Source: Liriodendron chinense
Lineage: Eukaryota > Streptophyta > Magnoliopsida > Magnoliales > Magnoliaceae
Length of the DNA: 64,000 nucleotides
Direction: 5' to 3'
Assembly (NCBI GenBank): GCA_003013855.2
Contig: PVNU02000924.1
Location: forward strand, 558,001 to 622,000
Positions 33,373-64,000 of the stretch are shown piece by piece (position 1 is the first letter of the stretch; every line of letters starts with the position of its first letter). The notes beneath the pieces are model-generated. The model worked only from the letters and a program-made list of their open reading frames with translations. It was not told the origin of the DNA and made no database searches. A program made the translations under genes and the position numbers.

Positions 33373-34220
33373 ATAATTTTGTAACAATGACCACATCAAA
33401 ATAGATGTAACCAAACGAGTTTCTGCTAACATACACTAGTATTAGATGACAACTAACAAAGACCAATTTCGTGGCTACCACACAGAGGCATCTCTCACAC
33501 GCGTAAGAGAAGTGCCGATGAGAATTGCATCCCTTTTGTAAACTCTCAACCGCCATCAATGCCTGCAAAAACTCTTATAATTTTCATACAGGGGCGTGTC
33601 CAGGGTGTATTCTATTGTTATATATTGGACTGTCCAGAATGTCCACGAACATGGACTAAAGGTTGGGTTTACAACAGAATAGACTGGCTCTGTCAAGACG
33701 CTCTTTTTTGGACACCCAACTCTCTATCCATGAGATGGAAACCAAGTGCAAGCGTCGTCCTCTATCTGACATCGTCACTGCCTAAGAATGCTCCTATGCC
33801 TACTTTCAAACGCAAACCTACTCTCTAATCTATCCGTTACACTTACTGTTGGATTATTTTGTGGATGATAACGTCTTAGATTTGTTTAGCCTTGCCAAGA
33901 CTGGCACATGCACACTCACACAGATCCTGAGTGCACGTGCACTGAACCATTTTTTTTTATTCTGCTCATTTTAGAATTGTTATCTCACAGCAAAAATGCA
34001 AGAAACTAATCACTCTTACTGCGGGGTTTTGTTTTCTATGTCGCGTAGGATTTTATTTTCTATACTACAAACACTGGTCAGGTTTAAAACCAACTGATAG
34101 TCATATCTACATAATATGTCAATCATTTCACATAAAACCTAAGCAAACGTGGACATGTTGCACTTACCAATTTATCATATTTCCAAATAATTTTTCAAAC
34201 TTAAATTTCGATCTCAAGAT
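33373..34220. other. No gene recognised
   Basis: Interior of the LARD-like interval between the CACTA-like element and the right LTR. The 89-residue frame at 33559 has no domain. Confidence 0.45.
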
Positions 34221-34817
34221 TTTTGGAATATGGGGTTTGGAAAACTATCTAAACTAATATAAAATTTAAATGAGAAAAAATAAAAACTTATCGGTTTGTA
34301 GAAGTCGAGGCATGATTTGAATCACTCGGCTTGAAATCGAATTTGCCCTCCTTGGACCGCGTCCCAAATACAATAGGATTATCTAAGCAATCGACATTCT
34401 AGGATATAACGACTATCACCCGATCCTAGTGGTGCACTCACTTTACATGGGCTCAAACCACTCGTAGTCTTTACCTGAATAAGAAGACACTTAAACCATT
34501 CTTGAAAATATTTTTTCATATATTTCAAAACCAGATGACGAAAGCCTATTTATAGACTTTGAGGACACCCTTAATGGTGTAGAGACACCCTTTCATAAAG
34601 GGTTGCAATAGTTGGGTTTAAACCCAATTGGTGAGTCATTTGGGATTGAAAAACACAACCTTCAAAACAAAAAAGTGAAGGGAAGCAACATTTCAGACTT
34701 AGTTAAAAAGACACATCCGCCTGCACATGCATGTACGCACCTGTGGCCATGACTATGACCCGGCCTAATGAAAATTTTGAAACATTAATTTATTTTAAAA
34801 TAACTTAAAATACAACA
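34221..34817 (-). repeat. LTR, copy 2 (5' LTR on the minus strand)
   Basis: It aligns with 19114-19697 throughout, with roughly one change in ten by eye. Its left end reads TTTTGGAATATG instead of TGTTGGAATATG. It ends AATACAACA and is followed by GAGGA. Confidence 0.75.
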
Positions 34818-35174
34818 GAGGACGCATGATGAGCATAACATTATTGATAGGGTGGTTTATCTAGGATGCCGATTAAATATACTTAATGATGAAATTAGAT
34901 TTTCTAAGGTGATTGAGTATTCCTATAGATGAAATTGGATTTGCAAGGAAATACTTTCCCATTTACACATTAAGATGGATGAAAGATTGGGTATTACATT
35001 ACCTTATATGTATTGGGGGATATTACTTGTACACATCTCATATAGGTGGTCACTAATATTATAGTCTGACTAGCTGGACAATGCATTCTGGTCCAACTAG
35101 CTGGGATTTAATAGAAAAATTCTCTCTTGAATACAATATACAAACCTAGTTTAGATTAATTAATGCTAATTAAT

Positions 35175-35213
<39 letters not shown>

Positions 35214-35226
35214 TTTGTTTTACTGT

Positions 35227-35957
35227 CAGGGATCGTTTGAATGCCTGTAAAGTCTTCTAAGTTGTAAAAGAATTACGGCTAATCTAATTACATGGGCTTA
35301 TTTCGATGCATGTATTTGCCTGTAAAGGTCTTACAGGTTGTAAACAGATTACAAATTTTACCTTTAATTTGAAACCTATCAAAAGTCAAGTTTCAGATTA
35401 CGGGTAAAGTTTTTATAGCGAAAAGATATTATACATAGTGATTGATATACACTCATGATATGTGGGACACACCATAATGAGTGCGGTACATCTATTCTAT
35501 CAATCATGTGCTTTCCTTAACGCTCTGATATAACCTTAAAAAATAGCTCATTGATTATCAAATGGACCGCACACGGGATGGTCGAGACGTCCACCATTAA
35601 AAACTTTCAGATTGCATTTGGGGCCCACTAGTGATGGGTGGAGGACAGCCAATCCATCTAGTGTGTACATGTTTTAATGCTCTCTTAAGTTTAAAAAAGA
35701 AAATCCAGTCCTTATGTGATTTGCAAATTTTGAAAGGTTTACTACCCTAAAAAGGTTTACTACCCAAGCTCTATGGTATGAACTACTTATTCTATCCATT
35801 GTAAACACTTTACAAGCTAGCCAAATAATTTGTTTACCTATATACGGATTACTACTTAAAAGCCAAATAGAATAGCATGTAAACTATTTACACCTGAAAC
35901 TCTTTTCAGGTGTAATGTGTTTACAATTTAAAATTTTACAGGGCACTCAAATGACCT
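35227..35957. mobile_element. hAT-like element inserted in the left arm
   Basis: It begins CAGGGATCGTTTGAATGCC and ends GGGCACTCAAATGACCT, an imperfect inverted terminal pair. It is flanked by TTTACTGT and TTAACTTT (6 of 8 match). The opposite arm lacks this segment and so serves as the empty site. It has no coding frame. Confidence 0.65.
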
Positions 35958-36479
35958 TTAACTTTCCAAGCAGTCTTTTGAAAATGATCCCCAGCTTCGA
36001 TGGGCCTCACTGTTGTGTTAACCTGAAATCCACGCCAACTATCACATGTGTCGCCCCATGCTAGACCTAGGGGCCGAAAATCAACTTCATCTGTGGTTTA
36101 GGTGGACCACACGATTGGAAATAGTGTGCAGAAAAAGCTCACCCTCCAAAATAATTCCTTTAATGATGCCCCACTTGAATCATGTATAGTCCTAATTTTT
36201 GGGTTCTATGCATAACCATTAGTGTGGCATCTAATGGTTGGAGTGGATTTCACATACTCATGTTTGTAGGTCCTGTCAAAATCAAAGGTAGGACGTCTCT
36301 CCCTCCGTTGTTCCATTGGTGTGGCCCACTTGAATCAAAAGTTAGACTGATATTTTGTTTCTAAATGCAGAATGAGATCATACATATGATGCTCGGATTG
36401 GATCTCACATACACATCAAGATGGGCCCGGTAAAAATAAGGTTAAGCATTCCTGTTAAGCTTCTTCCGCTTCCTTAACA

Positions 36480-37000
36480 GTAAAAAAGGTGCATATTAAA
36501 AAAAGGATAGGATTAGCTCTGGTGCGGCCCCTTCCTTATGCAACACAGTTCGTCCCTAACCATTCGGCCCACCTTGATGTATGTATTATAGATCCACGTG
36601 TCCATCCTTTTTTTCAGCTCATGTTGGAATACTATTCTGAAAATGAAACAGTTATAAATCTCACCATAAGAAATAGTGGATATTGAACTCTTACCATTAA
36701 AAACTTCCTAGGGCCCACCGTAATTTTTTATTTACCAACCGTCTCAATGACCTTAATGAAGGAAAATCAAAATTAAAAACAAATTTCAGCTTGATCCAAA
36801 ACCTTTTTTGGCCTACAAAAAGTTTCTAATGGCCAATTACCACTATTTCATGTGGTGTGGTCCACCTCAGATCTGTATCTACTTCATTTTTTGATTTATG
36901 TCCTGGCATGAGCTGAAAATATGGATGTGGGGCATGGATATACTATACATATATCAAGGTAGGCCCCAAGGTCAGTGATGCACAGCCCACTTGATGTTTA
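36480..37000. mobile_element. Fold-back repeat family, copy D
   Basis: AAATAGTGGATATTGAACTC, TTACCATTAAAAACTTCCTA and GGGCCCACCGTAA on the left return inverted as CCTACAAAAAGTTTCTAATGG and CATGTGGTGTGGTCCACCTC on the right. It forms the loop of the long inverted repeat. Confidence 0.6.
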
Positions 37001-37511
37001 ATTGAGATCCACTCAGACCATCAGATGTGCAATCTCATTCTGGGTCAGAAACAAAATATAAGGCAGACTTGTGATTTAGATGAGCCACAACAATGGAACA
37101 GTTGAGGGGGAGACATCTACCTTTGATTTTTACAGGACCCGCAGTCATGAGTATGTGAAATCCATTCCAACCATTAGATGTCACACCAAAGGCTAGGCAT
37201 GGGACCAAAAAATCAGCCATACTTGATTCAAGTGGGCCTCATCAAAGGAATCATTTTGGAGGGTGAGCTATTTCTGCACATTATTTCCCATTGTATGGTC
37301 CACCTGAACCACGGATGTCTAACATGGGGTGACAAACATGATGGTCGGAGTGGATTTCACGTTGTTAATACCACAGTAAGGCCCAACCCAAGCCAAGGAT
37401 CATTTTGAAAGACCTCTTTAAAAGCTAAGGTGAAACAAACTCCTCTCTCTCTCTCTCTCTCTCTCACAGCATTAATTAGCATTAATGTGTATGGAATTCG
37501 TCCATCATGTG

Positions 37512-37690
37512 ATTGCCCTGCCCTCATAGATCGCTTTGATTATCCTGATGAATTCACGGCTATGAAAATGAATGGTCCATGTTTGCTTTGATTGCCCTGC
37601 TATCTTAGATCACTTTGATTATCCTGATGAATCAATAATACCCATCACGGCTATGAAATTGAATGGTCCATATTTGTTTCCATCCATCAT
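37512..37690. repeat. Two tandem copies of a ~75-90-bp unit
   Basis: GATTGCCCTGC...GATTATCCTGATGAAT...ACGGCTATGAAA...GAATGGTCCAT appears at 37512 and 37590. The second copy has a small insertion. Confidence 0.75.
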
Positions 37691-37721
37691 GTGGCACCCA
37701 TCTTCCATTGCCCATCCCTCG

Positions 37722-37890
37722 AAAAAATCACTCTCATCATGATCCTAACCCTTCAATCAATGGATATGAAGTGGTGTGAAATCAAATCTCTCATCATGAT
37801 CCTAACCCTTCAATCAATGGATATGAAGTGGTGAAATAAAATCACTCTCATCATGATCCTAACCCTTCAGGATATGAAGTGGTGAAATCA
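37722..37890. repeat. Three tandem copies of a ~55-60-bp unit
   Basis: CTCTCATCATGATCCTAACC, then CTTCAATCAATGGATATGAA, then GTGGTG, occurs three times. The third copy lacks the middle. Confidence 0.85.
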
Positions 37891-39706
37891 CATATTAGAC
37901 TACTGATCTAAACCATCTGTCACTTGGGCCCACCTTTGATTAATAAATTCTTCTTAATAGGTCAAAAGGATTGGTGATCCTAACCATCCAATCAATTAAT
38001 AGGAAATAAATTATCCATATTTATTATACTATAAATGTCCAATAAATGATCTGGACTGTCCATTATATAGGGTCCACCTTTAATTATGGATACCTCTAAA
38101 AACTCTTGTTTGACCAGATTACCCTAATAATCTAATCAATGGCTAGAAAAATTTACAATCCATATTAAATAATATAGAGGCTTGATCATTGATCTAGAAC
38201 GTCCAACTTGTGGGTCTCACCTTTGGTTGCCTGTCCTTTCCAATCACTTTATCATCATCCCAATCATCTTATTAATTCGATGGTCCATATCAATGATAAT
38301 AGAGAAGATCCAATCATTGATCTGAACCATCCATTAGGTGGACCCAACCTATCATTCCCATCCCCGTTAGAAGTGGCTGGTTGATGATAACCATCCGATC
38401 CATGTAGATGAAAAAATGTACGATCCATATTAATTATAAAAGAACGAAATAATAACCAAACACCCCCTTCAAAATGCTATGGGGCCATCCGCACCCTCAT
38501 TTTATTTACTATCACTTAGTGCCCCTGCATCGAAGAGGACGTTAAGACGATACATTTCTATCTAATTTCCATGATGTGGATGCAATTACTACGATGATAT
38601 CCTGTTCAATTTTGCTAGTTGGAATTTGCCTCACTCATTATTTAATTTTGACCAGTCTATCTGATTGCCATCAAACGATTAGTTAGGATTGCTTGATCAG
38701 TGTGATTTTAGATATATGCCCCTATCCACAATGTGCCCCACCATTTAGAGGGTCTGGATAGCCTTACACGAGTGCCAATACTGAAAAGGATGAGCCACAA
38801 CTATTATTAAATGGTGGCTAACCATTATAGGAATGTAGCCATTACTTGTCATGACTAGATAGATGCCTTGGTAGTAGGGTCATGTTTCGACCGATTCCAA
38901 GCCATTGAAGATCAATAGCTAGTAGAGGTTCCCTCAAAATTCTACGCCATTATAAGATCCTAAATTGGCATACAAAACAATGGTAATGGAGAAAGTCCTT
39001 CAATAGATAAGATCAAAGACACTTATTCAATGGATAAGATCAAAGAGGCTGAAATATTTCGACCTTTTATTTTTTCTCAGCATCCGCACTAAACTTGAGG
39101 CCCATCCTTTGAACAGTCTCGATCATTGATGCATCAGCTTTGGGTCCAGAAGATATAGCTGGGTCCTGTAATAATGCATTCCCGTATTGTATTAAACTTC
39201 TTACAACTAAAAATGCATTTTTTGTTAACACCCAGCCCACACAACATGGGCACTCAATCCCATGATCTCAGTATTCAAACAGAGTCTGTCTACGACTGAG
39301 CCATGGATCCAGACCCAACTAAAAATGCATGTCTTCCTACCTTTTTCTTAGAAATGCAGAGGACCACAGCAACATTTAGAAATCATTAAATAAGGGCGTG
39401 ACATGTGGTAACCAAGCGCTACGTGGGGTGAACATGTAGCAGATCCACCCCATCCATATATGTGCACTGCCACATTTTCACCAAGGTTCCTAAAGATTAG
39501 TTGAATTCAAGACTAGGTGGGCCATAACAGAAGAAAAGGTGTAAAATAATGCCTAAAACCTCTAAATTCATGTGGTGAGGCCCTGAGTCTTGAAATGTCC
39601 TGATTTTAGACCGTCCCTTCATCCTCGTAGGGAACATCAAATAGATAGATTGTATATATACCAGGGTGCAATTGTGCATTGAGAAAGATGTATTCAAACT
39701 TGCAAA

Positions 39707-39710
<4 letters not shown>
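37891..39710. other. No gene recognised
   Basis: AT-rich sequence with many ATCCAATC/GGTCCAC words. No domain is found in any frame. Confidence 0.5.

Positions 39711-39746
<36 letters not shown>
39711..39746. repeat. (GA)n microsatellite
   Basis: About 18 uninterrupted GA units. Confidence 0.95.
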
Positions 39747-39750
<4 letters not shown>

Positions 39751-39989
39751 AAATAACATTAGATGCATCAAGAGCAATAACCAGAGGGTAATCATAAAGA
39801 ACAATAAGATTAACAAAAGGTAGAGAAGCTATTTTTATAACTTGTTAAATAACAACCACTCTGAGAGCATAGGGATAGAAGGGACCATAACTCAAATCAC
39901 GTCGGAGACAATAGATAATTTCATAGGATTATAATATCTAAAGCAAAAGAAGCTTAAAACAAGAAAGGCCCTTCTACATGATAGTATAT

Positions 39990-41495
39990 CAATAGTAGTT
40001 TGTAAGTGTATGGGAAATACTAGGTTGTTTTGGTTGATAAAGTCGTTCAACAAAATCCTAAGATGAAAGAAAATACTGGACAAATGAAAGAAAAATACTA
40101 TTCATCCTATGTATAAAAATAAATGAGACAAGTAGAGCTGCACTAACTATCATGGGATTGAACTTCATATGATGAAACTTTGGGAGAGTGATTGAGCAAA
40201 GACTGGAGCATGAGACAATTGTCATAGAAAAAAAATAATTTGGTTTCATATATAAAAAAAAAAAAAATTAGGTTCATACCTGCGAGAGTGATTGAGCAAA
40301 AAGACTACGGCATGGGATGAGTGTATTAGAAAAAAATTGGTTTCATACCTAGGTCTACCACTAAAGCTATTTTCCTACTTAAAAAATTGATGGAGAAATA
40401 TAGCAAGAGGAATGATCTCCACGTGGTTTTTATTTACTTAAAGAAGGCATATGATAGGGTCCCTAGGGAGTTATCTGATGGGTGCTAGGAAAGAAAGAGT
40501 TTCAAGAGGATATGTAAACATGATTAAGGATATGTACAAGGGAGCGCTAACAAATGTGAGGACCACTAGTGGAGAGACAAGTGAGTTTCCAATTACTGTT
40601 GGCTTACACCAGGGTCAGCATTGAGCCTGTACCTTTTCACATTAGTTATCGACGAGTTAACAAGGCATTCACATGAAGAGATCCCATGGTGTATGCTTTT
40701 TTTGCAGATGACATAGTTTTGATTGACACAATGGAGGGCGTAAAGTTGTAAATTAGATTTATGGCGAGGTGCTTTAAAATTTAAAAGATTTAAAAATAGT
40801 CAAACTAAAACAAAGTATATTGAGTGCAATTTGGTAACAATAGGAGTATGAATGAGGAATTAGCTAAGATTGTTAATCAAGAAGTTTCCGCAAAATGACC
40901 ACTTTCGATACATTGGGTCAAAAATTCATGAGAGGAGAGAGATTGCGAAGGATGTTTCACATAGAATTCAAGTTGGGTGGAAGAAATTGAGATATGCCTC
41001 CAGGGTTCTTATGTGATTGTTGTGTACCACTTAAATTGAAAGGGAAATTTTATAGGATAGCTATAACACCAGCTATGTTTTGTGAGATAGAATGTTGGGC
41101 AGTAAAGAAACAAAATGTTCATAGGATGTGTAGCTGCAATAAGGATGCTGAGACGAAGAGTGGCAAGATAGGGAAGGATTAGAATTAGACATGAATGTGT
41201 TCTAGGGAATTTCGAAATAGCACCAATAGGTAATATGATGAGGGTAGACTTAGATGGTTTGGTCATGCACTAACGAAGGACAAGAATCGAGTTGGCTAGG
41301 ACTTAGGAGTGAGTTGGTACCAGTTGAAGGCTTTAAAAGGACAAGGGAAGGCCCAAAAGGACAGGGATGGAGGTAGTAAAAAAAGACTTGACACCCTATG
41401 GCTTAACTAAGGTGTGGCCATGACAGAGTGGAATGATGGAGAAGGATTTATGTAGCCAGTCACAATTAACTGGGATAAGGCTTTGATGATGATGC
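39990..41495 (+). pseudogene. RTE-type LINE remnant: reverse transcriptase to 3' end
   Basis: Recognisable pieces in shifting frames, in order: ERVIEQ near 40190; STTKAIFLLKKLMEKYSKRN near 40352; KKAYDRVPREL; SGETSEFPITVGLHQG near 40575; and a FADDIVLIDT catalytic block near 40706, followed by an ITPAMFCEIECWAVKKQNVH segment near 41066. These are the RT palm motifs and C-terminal part of plant RTE LINEs. The end ...TTGATGATGATG matches the short repeat tail of that clade. At least five frame changes and several stops make it dead. The region around GAGAGTGATTGAGCAAA is duplicated (40190 and 40283). The endonuclease half is missing. Confidence 0.85.
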
Positions 41496-42285
41496 ATGTG
41501 ATGCAAACCAAAATAAATCAACTAGCATCAAAATAATGGAAAAATAAAAATAAACATGATAGACAATAGAGAAAGAGGGGATCAAGTGCTATTAATACAA
41601 TGTTAGTTATCAGGCATTCAAAACTGTACATTCTGTAGAACTATCTGGAAAATCACACAGGTCTGGTAATCCTACCTGCTGATCAGACAACTCATGATAA
41701 TTCAGAATGGGCAACTAGGGAAACATCCAACCAACATGCAGACATTAACAGCCAGAAGCCCACCAATCAATTGATAGGATCATCAGATGGTGTGACTTTT
41801 GGCTTATGGCCCATCAAAAGCAGGGTATAATAGGTGAGCATTCATCTGATAACTTACACTAGCAATCAACATCAGATACTTTCTCATGAAGAGGACCTCA
41901 CTGCAACAACCCCACTAATCACATGTGAGCATTTACATAAAAGATGCACACATACATACATGCACACTCATTGGTCAAAGTGGATGGAACCCAATCGATG
42001 GTAAGACCCAATGCCTACATGTACCAATCAAAATGGGTTCATTTCACACCTTTATCTCACGCACGCATGTGAAGTTAGCATTCCCTGCTCTACAAAACCT
42101 CTCATTAATAGCATTGGCCAGGTGTCCCAGTCTTTCTCTAATACACCAGAAGAAGGCAATGTCAGGCGAGACATCCTCACATTTACTGCTTTGCAAGGAA
42201 TAAACCAACTAGGGATTCCTTTAATGAAGTTATTACTTCCTAGTTAAATAATAATAATAATAATAATAATAAATAATAAATAAAC
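41496..42285. other. No gene recognised
   Basis: The 78- and 92-residue overlapping frames at 41925-42247 show no domain. A short ATA microsatellite lies at 42248-42272. Confidence 0.5.
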
Positions 42286-42582
42286 TAGGGGTGCAACTTG
42301 GGTGGGTTGGGTCTGGTTGAAGAGGGTCAACTTGAGCCCAACCCAACCTCAAGAGGAACCAACACAAATTCCAACCTGAGTTGCTCAACCAAAAGCCCTC
42401 AACACCCGACTTGATATGACCCGACCAAAATACATGTGATTGTTCCCAACCCGACCAAACATGACCTGAATTTGCTCAATCCAAATCCAATCCGAGGATA
42501 TTGACACCTTGATCCAACCTAATCCAAACTCGGATTTGGTCAATTGGGCTTTGGGTTGACCCAAACCCAAGTTGCAGCCCTA
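42286..42582. mobile_element. TAGGGGTGCAACTTGGGT-type small element
   Basis: 297 bp, beginning TAGGGGTGCAACTTGGGT and ending ACCCAAGTTGCAGCCCTA, a near-perfect 18-bp terminal inverted repeat. The interior is full of ACCCGA/GGGTTGG words. The flanking 8-mers AAATAAAC and AAACCAAA match at only 5 positions. It is probably a relative of the nested element at 524-1033. Confidence 0.7.
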
Positions 42583-42663
42583 AAACCAAAGATAGAAGTG
42601 CCCAAAGATGGATCATGTTTACTCAATAGGTTCCCTCTTTCTAGTATCCAAGTCATTCAGGAG

Positions 42664-43464
42664 CAATGTTTTAAATAGCTTATGTAATGTAGAATAGCTT
42701 AGCCTTAATGCCATGTAGCTCATGAAAATAACTTAAGTGTAAGCACACCACCCACCTGCTGGCCGGGCGAATCGAAGTGATCTTCCGGTCAACTGTCCAT
42801 TCAGTCGACGTGCAAAAAACACAATGGAATCACGCAACGCACGCTTTTTGGTCCTGTCGAGGTACTCATACACCTCAACTTGAATCCAAGTTTTCATACA
42901 GTCAATCGTGATCATCTTCCGTCTAAGTTGCGTTTTTTTACAGGTGACCCCAACATTCTGAATCTCGTTTGGTCTTTGGTTCCTGCTTCCTACCCATAGT
43001 TAGCATGTATCTCCATGGGTCATACTTTAGTATCACATCGTAGACCCCACCCTCATGTAGCCTACACTATATACTAATTTACATACACTACAAACTACAT
43101 AGCCTATGCTACACGGTACATAGCTAACGCTACAAGTTATTTTTCACTAAAAAAAAATCAATTAATGTTTTCAATGATTTGTTACTTTTTTTATTTTCAA
43201 TAAGAATTAGTTAATCTTTTTAGCAATTCTAGTAAAATAATAGAAGTAATAGTATTAAAACAATTCTGTTGCTTTTTCTTTATCTTTGTAGTTAACTTTG
43301 CCATGTTTTCCTATTATTCTAGGTTGTGTTTGGTTGCACCAGATATCATGAAATTTCATTACTAGTTAGTCTAATTTGGTGCAACCTTAATTCAAAATTT
43401 AGAAGTAGCACTGCTTCAGAGGAGTGAACGCTATGCTACACACTATTCGCCATTTAAAACACTG
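42664..43464. mobile_element. hAT-like nonautonomous element (copy 3), inverted
   Basis: It starts CAATGTTTTAAATAGC and ends CATTTAAAACACTG. The internal phrase GTTTTCAATGATTTGTTAC is the reverse complement of one in copy 1 (GTAACAAATCATTGAAAAC), so the copy lies in the opposite orientation. About 250 bp near 42740-43010 are not shared with the others and may be a later insert. The flanks TTCAGGAG and CTCCAGAG match at 5 of 8. Confidence 0.6.
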
Positions 43465-43902
43465 CTCCAGAGTACTACAAAAGGGTCATGGGCTAGGGTG
43501 TTCAGTTCACAACAGATGGTCTACAGAGAAAAGATGTCTTTACTCCAAAAGATTAGCCTGTAGAGCATGCTGCATTCATTAATGATTCTGGATGCTGCAG
43601 ATATCTATGATAAACTCACAGGATAAAAATCCCCCCCAGATGGTTAACTCATCACATTAGCAAATGTAAATATCAACATGGTAGCGAAAAGAAAATTAAT
43701 TATGCTCTCCAGTCCAATAGCTGCCCAAGCATCATTGTTATAGTCATTCGGATTCAAAGAAAAGGCAACAAAACAAATAAACAAAACAAAAACGAAAAAA
43801 AACAAAAAACAAAGATATAGCAGTACAGATCCCCTGGAGAAAAATAGGCTCCACACAACCTGAGATTAGAGGTTACCTGTCCATTGCTGCTGCCGCTTGG
43901 AG

Positions 43903-63656
<19,754 letters not shown>

Positions 63657-63762
63657 CTGAGAATAAGGCACAATGACATAATACAGTAAGAGAAATGCTA
63701 GTAAATCTGCATGTTTTTCAGCAGCAAGGTCATAAAACATGTTATAGAATGTGAATGTGAGC

Positions 63763-64000
63763 TGTTATATGGCCCATTCTTAGGCTCATCTAGATTTAGG
63801 ACGTAATGGGTATTTTCCCTTTTGTTATTGATGACATTCTTGTAAATATTGAAAACTATGTTAAATAGATTTGAGAGAGGTGGGGATGTCTGAACCCTAG
63901 TCCTCATTCTGTTTCTCTCATTCTCTCTCCTTTCTACCCTTTTTTTTCTTCTTGTCTTTCCTCCTTTCTCAATCCATCCACATGGTGTCAGAGCTAGATT
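63763..64000 (+). mobile_element. 5' LTR and PBS of an LTR retrotransposon entering from the right edge
   Basis: TGTTATATGG (63763) to CCATCCACA (63983) has inverted LTR-like ends. It is followed at once by TGGTGTCAGAGC (63984-63995), a PBS one base from the copia standard. A 221-bp LTR fits small copia elements. It lies in the next upstream coatomer intron, antisense to the gene and 107 bp from the exon at 63656. Confidence 0.65.

Larger units (their letters stand above)
19114..34817 (-). mobile_element. Candidate large noncoding LTR element (LARD-like) carrying later insertions
   Basis: Two similar LTR-like repeats (19114-19697 and 34221-34817) lie in the same orientation, flanked outside by the same 5-mer GAGGA (19109-19113, 34818-34822). 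On the minus strand a purine tract GTGGGGGAT directly precedes the LTR at 19697, which makes that the 3' LTR. No gag or pol of its own is visible between them. The interval contains a copia-type element (21490-24173) and a CACTA-like element (~26.0-33.4 kb). Against the model: no standard PBS is seen beside the LTR at 34221, so it could instead be two separate LTRs. Confidence 0.45.
35155..37490. mobile_element. Long inverted-repeat element bounded by (GA)n / (CT)n
   Basis: The left arm runs from ATTAATGCTAATTAAT, a GA microsatellite (35180-35211) and GAGTTTGTTT through 35958-36430. The right arm is its reverse complement (36945-37490), with the CT microsatellite at 37442-37466 and CATTAATTAGCATTAAT. 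Matching phrases include CTCACCCTCCAAAAT, TTTCACATACTCATG and ATATTTTGTTTCT. The left arm is interrupted at 35227-35957. The centre (36480-37000) is copy D of the fold-back family. No transposase and no clear target duplication are seen. Confidence 0.7.

Noticed and set aside
33559..33828. 89-residue plus-strand frame
   Set aside because: No recognisable domain, no conserved spacing and no supporting context.
37722..37890. CRISPR-like direct repeats
   Set aside because: Only three contiguous degenerate copies without spacers, in a plant genome; an ordinary tandem repeat.

Overview
This window is nuclear DNA of a flowering plant. It has a trihelix transcription-factor gene, GT-AG-split exons of a coatomer delta-subunit gene, plant-type Ty1/copia and Ty3/gypsy LTR retrotransposons, RTE and L1 LINE remnants, hAT-like and CACTA-like DNA elements, and long noncoding gaps. 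The very long introns and many retroelements suggest a large genome. A magnoliid-like origin is a guess that the sequence cannot prove. Only two host genes are supported; most of the rest is transposon strata.

Layout. 0-5 kb: a hAT-like MITE with an exact 8-bp duplication and a second element nested in it, then minus-strand remnants of a gypsy-type element (gag start, PBS, LTR) and of an L1 endonuclease. 6-12.9 kb: inverted and tandem repeats, a second MITE copy, and two overlapping L1 3' ends. 12.9-13.8 kb: trihelix gene on the minus strand. Its upstream side (14.1-16.9 kb) carries fold-back repeats and three kinds of minisatellite. 19.1-34.8 kb: two similar ~590-bp LTRs flanked by GAGGA enclose a noncoding interval that holds a short gag-protease-only copia element (21.49-24.17 kb, TSD GGGCT) and a CACTA-like element (26.0-33.4 kb) containing SF3B2-like exon pieces. 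35.2-37.5 kb: a long inverted repeat with a hAT-like element inserted in one arm. 40.0-41.5 kb: a decayed RTE LINE. 42.3-43.5 kb: two more small DNA elements.

43.9-63.7 kb: the last five coding exons of the coatomer delta subunit (minus strand), 603 bp of coding sequence spread over 19.8 kb. Its 11.2-kb intron contains a small copia-type LTR element (TSD ATGAT), itself split by a 6.9-kb chromodomain gypsy element (TSD ATAAG). A 7.6-kb intron holds further LTR-like fragments. Another LTR retroelement begins at the right edge, about 107 bp beyond the outermost exon.

Most notable: the palindrome GGGCGCCC, mostly as GGGCGCCCGA, is repeated 3-6 times in the LTRs of two unrelated retrotransposons (one copia, one gypsy), and its copy number differs between the two LTRs of the same gypsy element. 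Other points of interest are the trimmed but open gag-protease element, the gene-fragment-carrying CACTA-like element, and the stacked insertions inside the coatomer gene. All coordinates, alignments and counts were made by eye.
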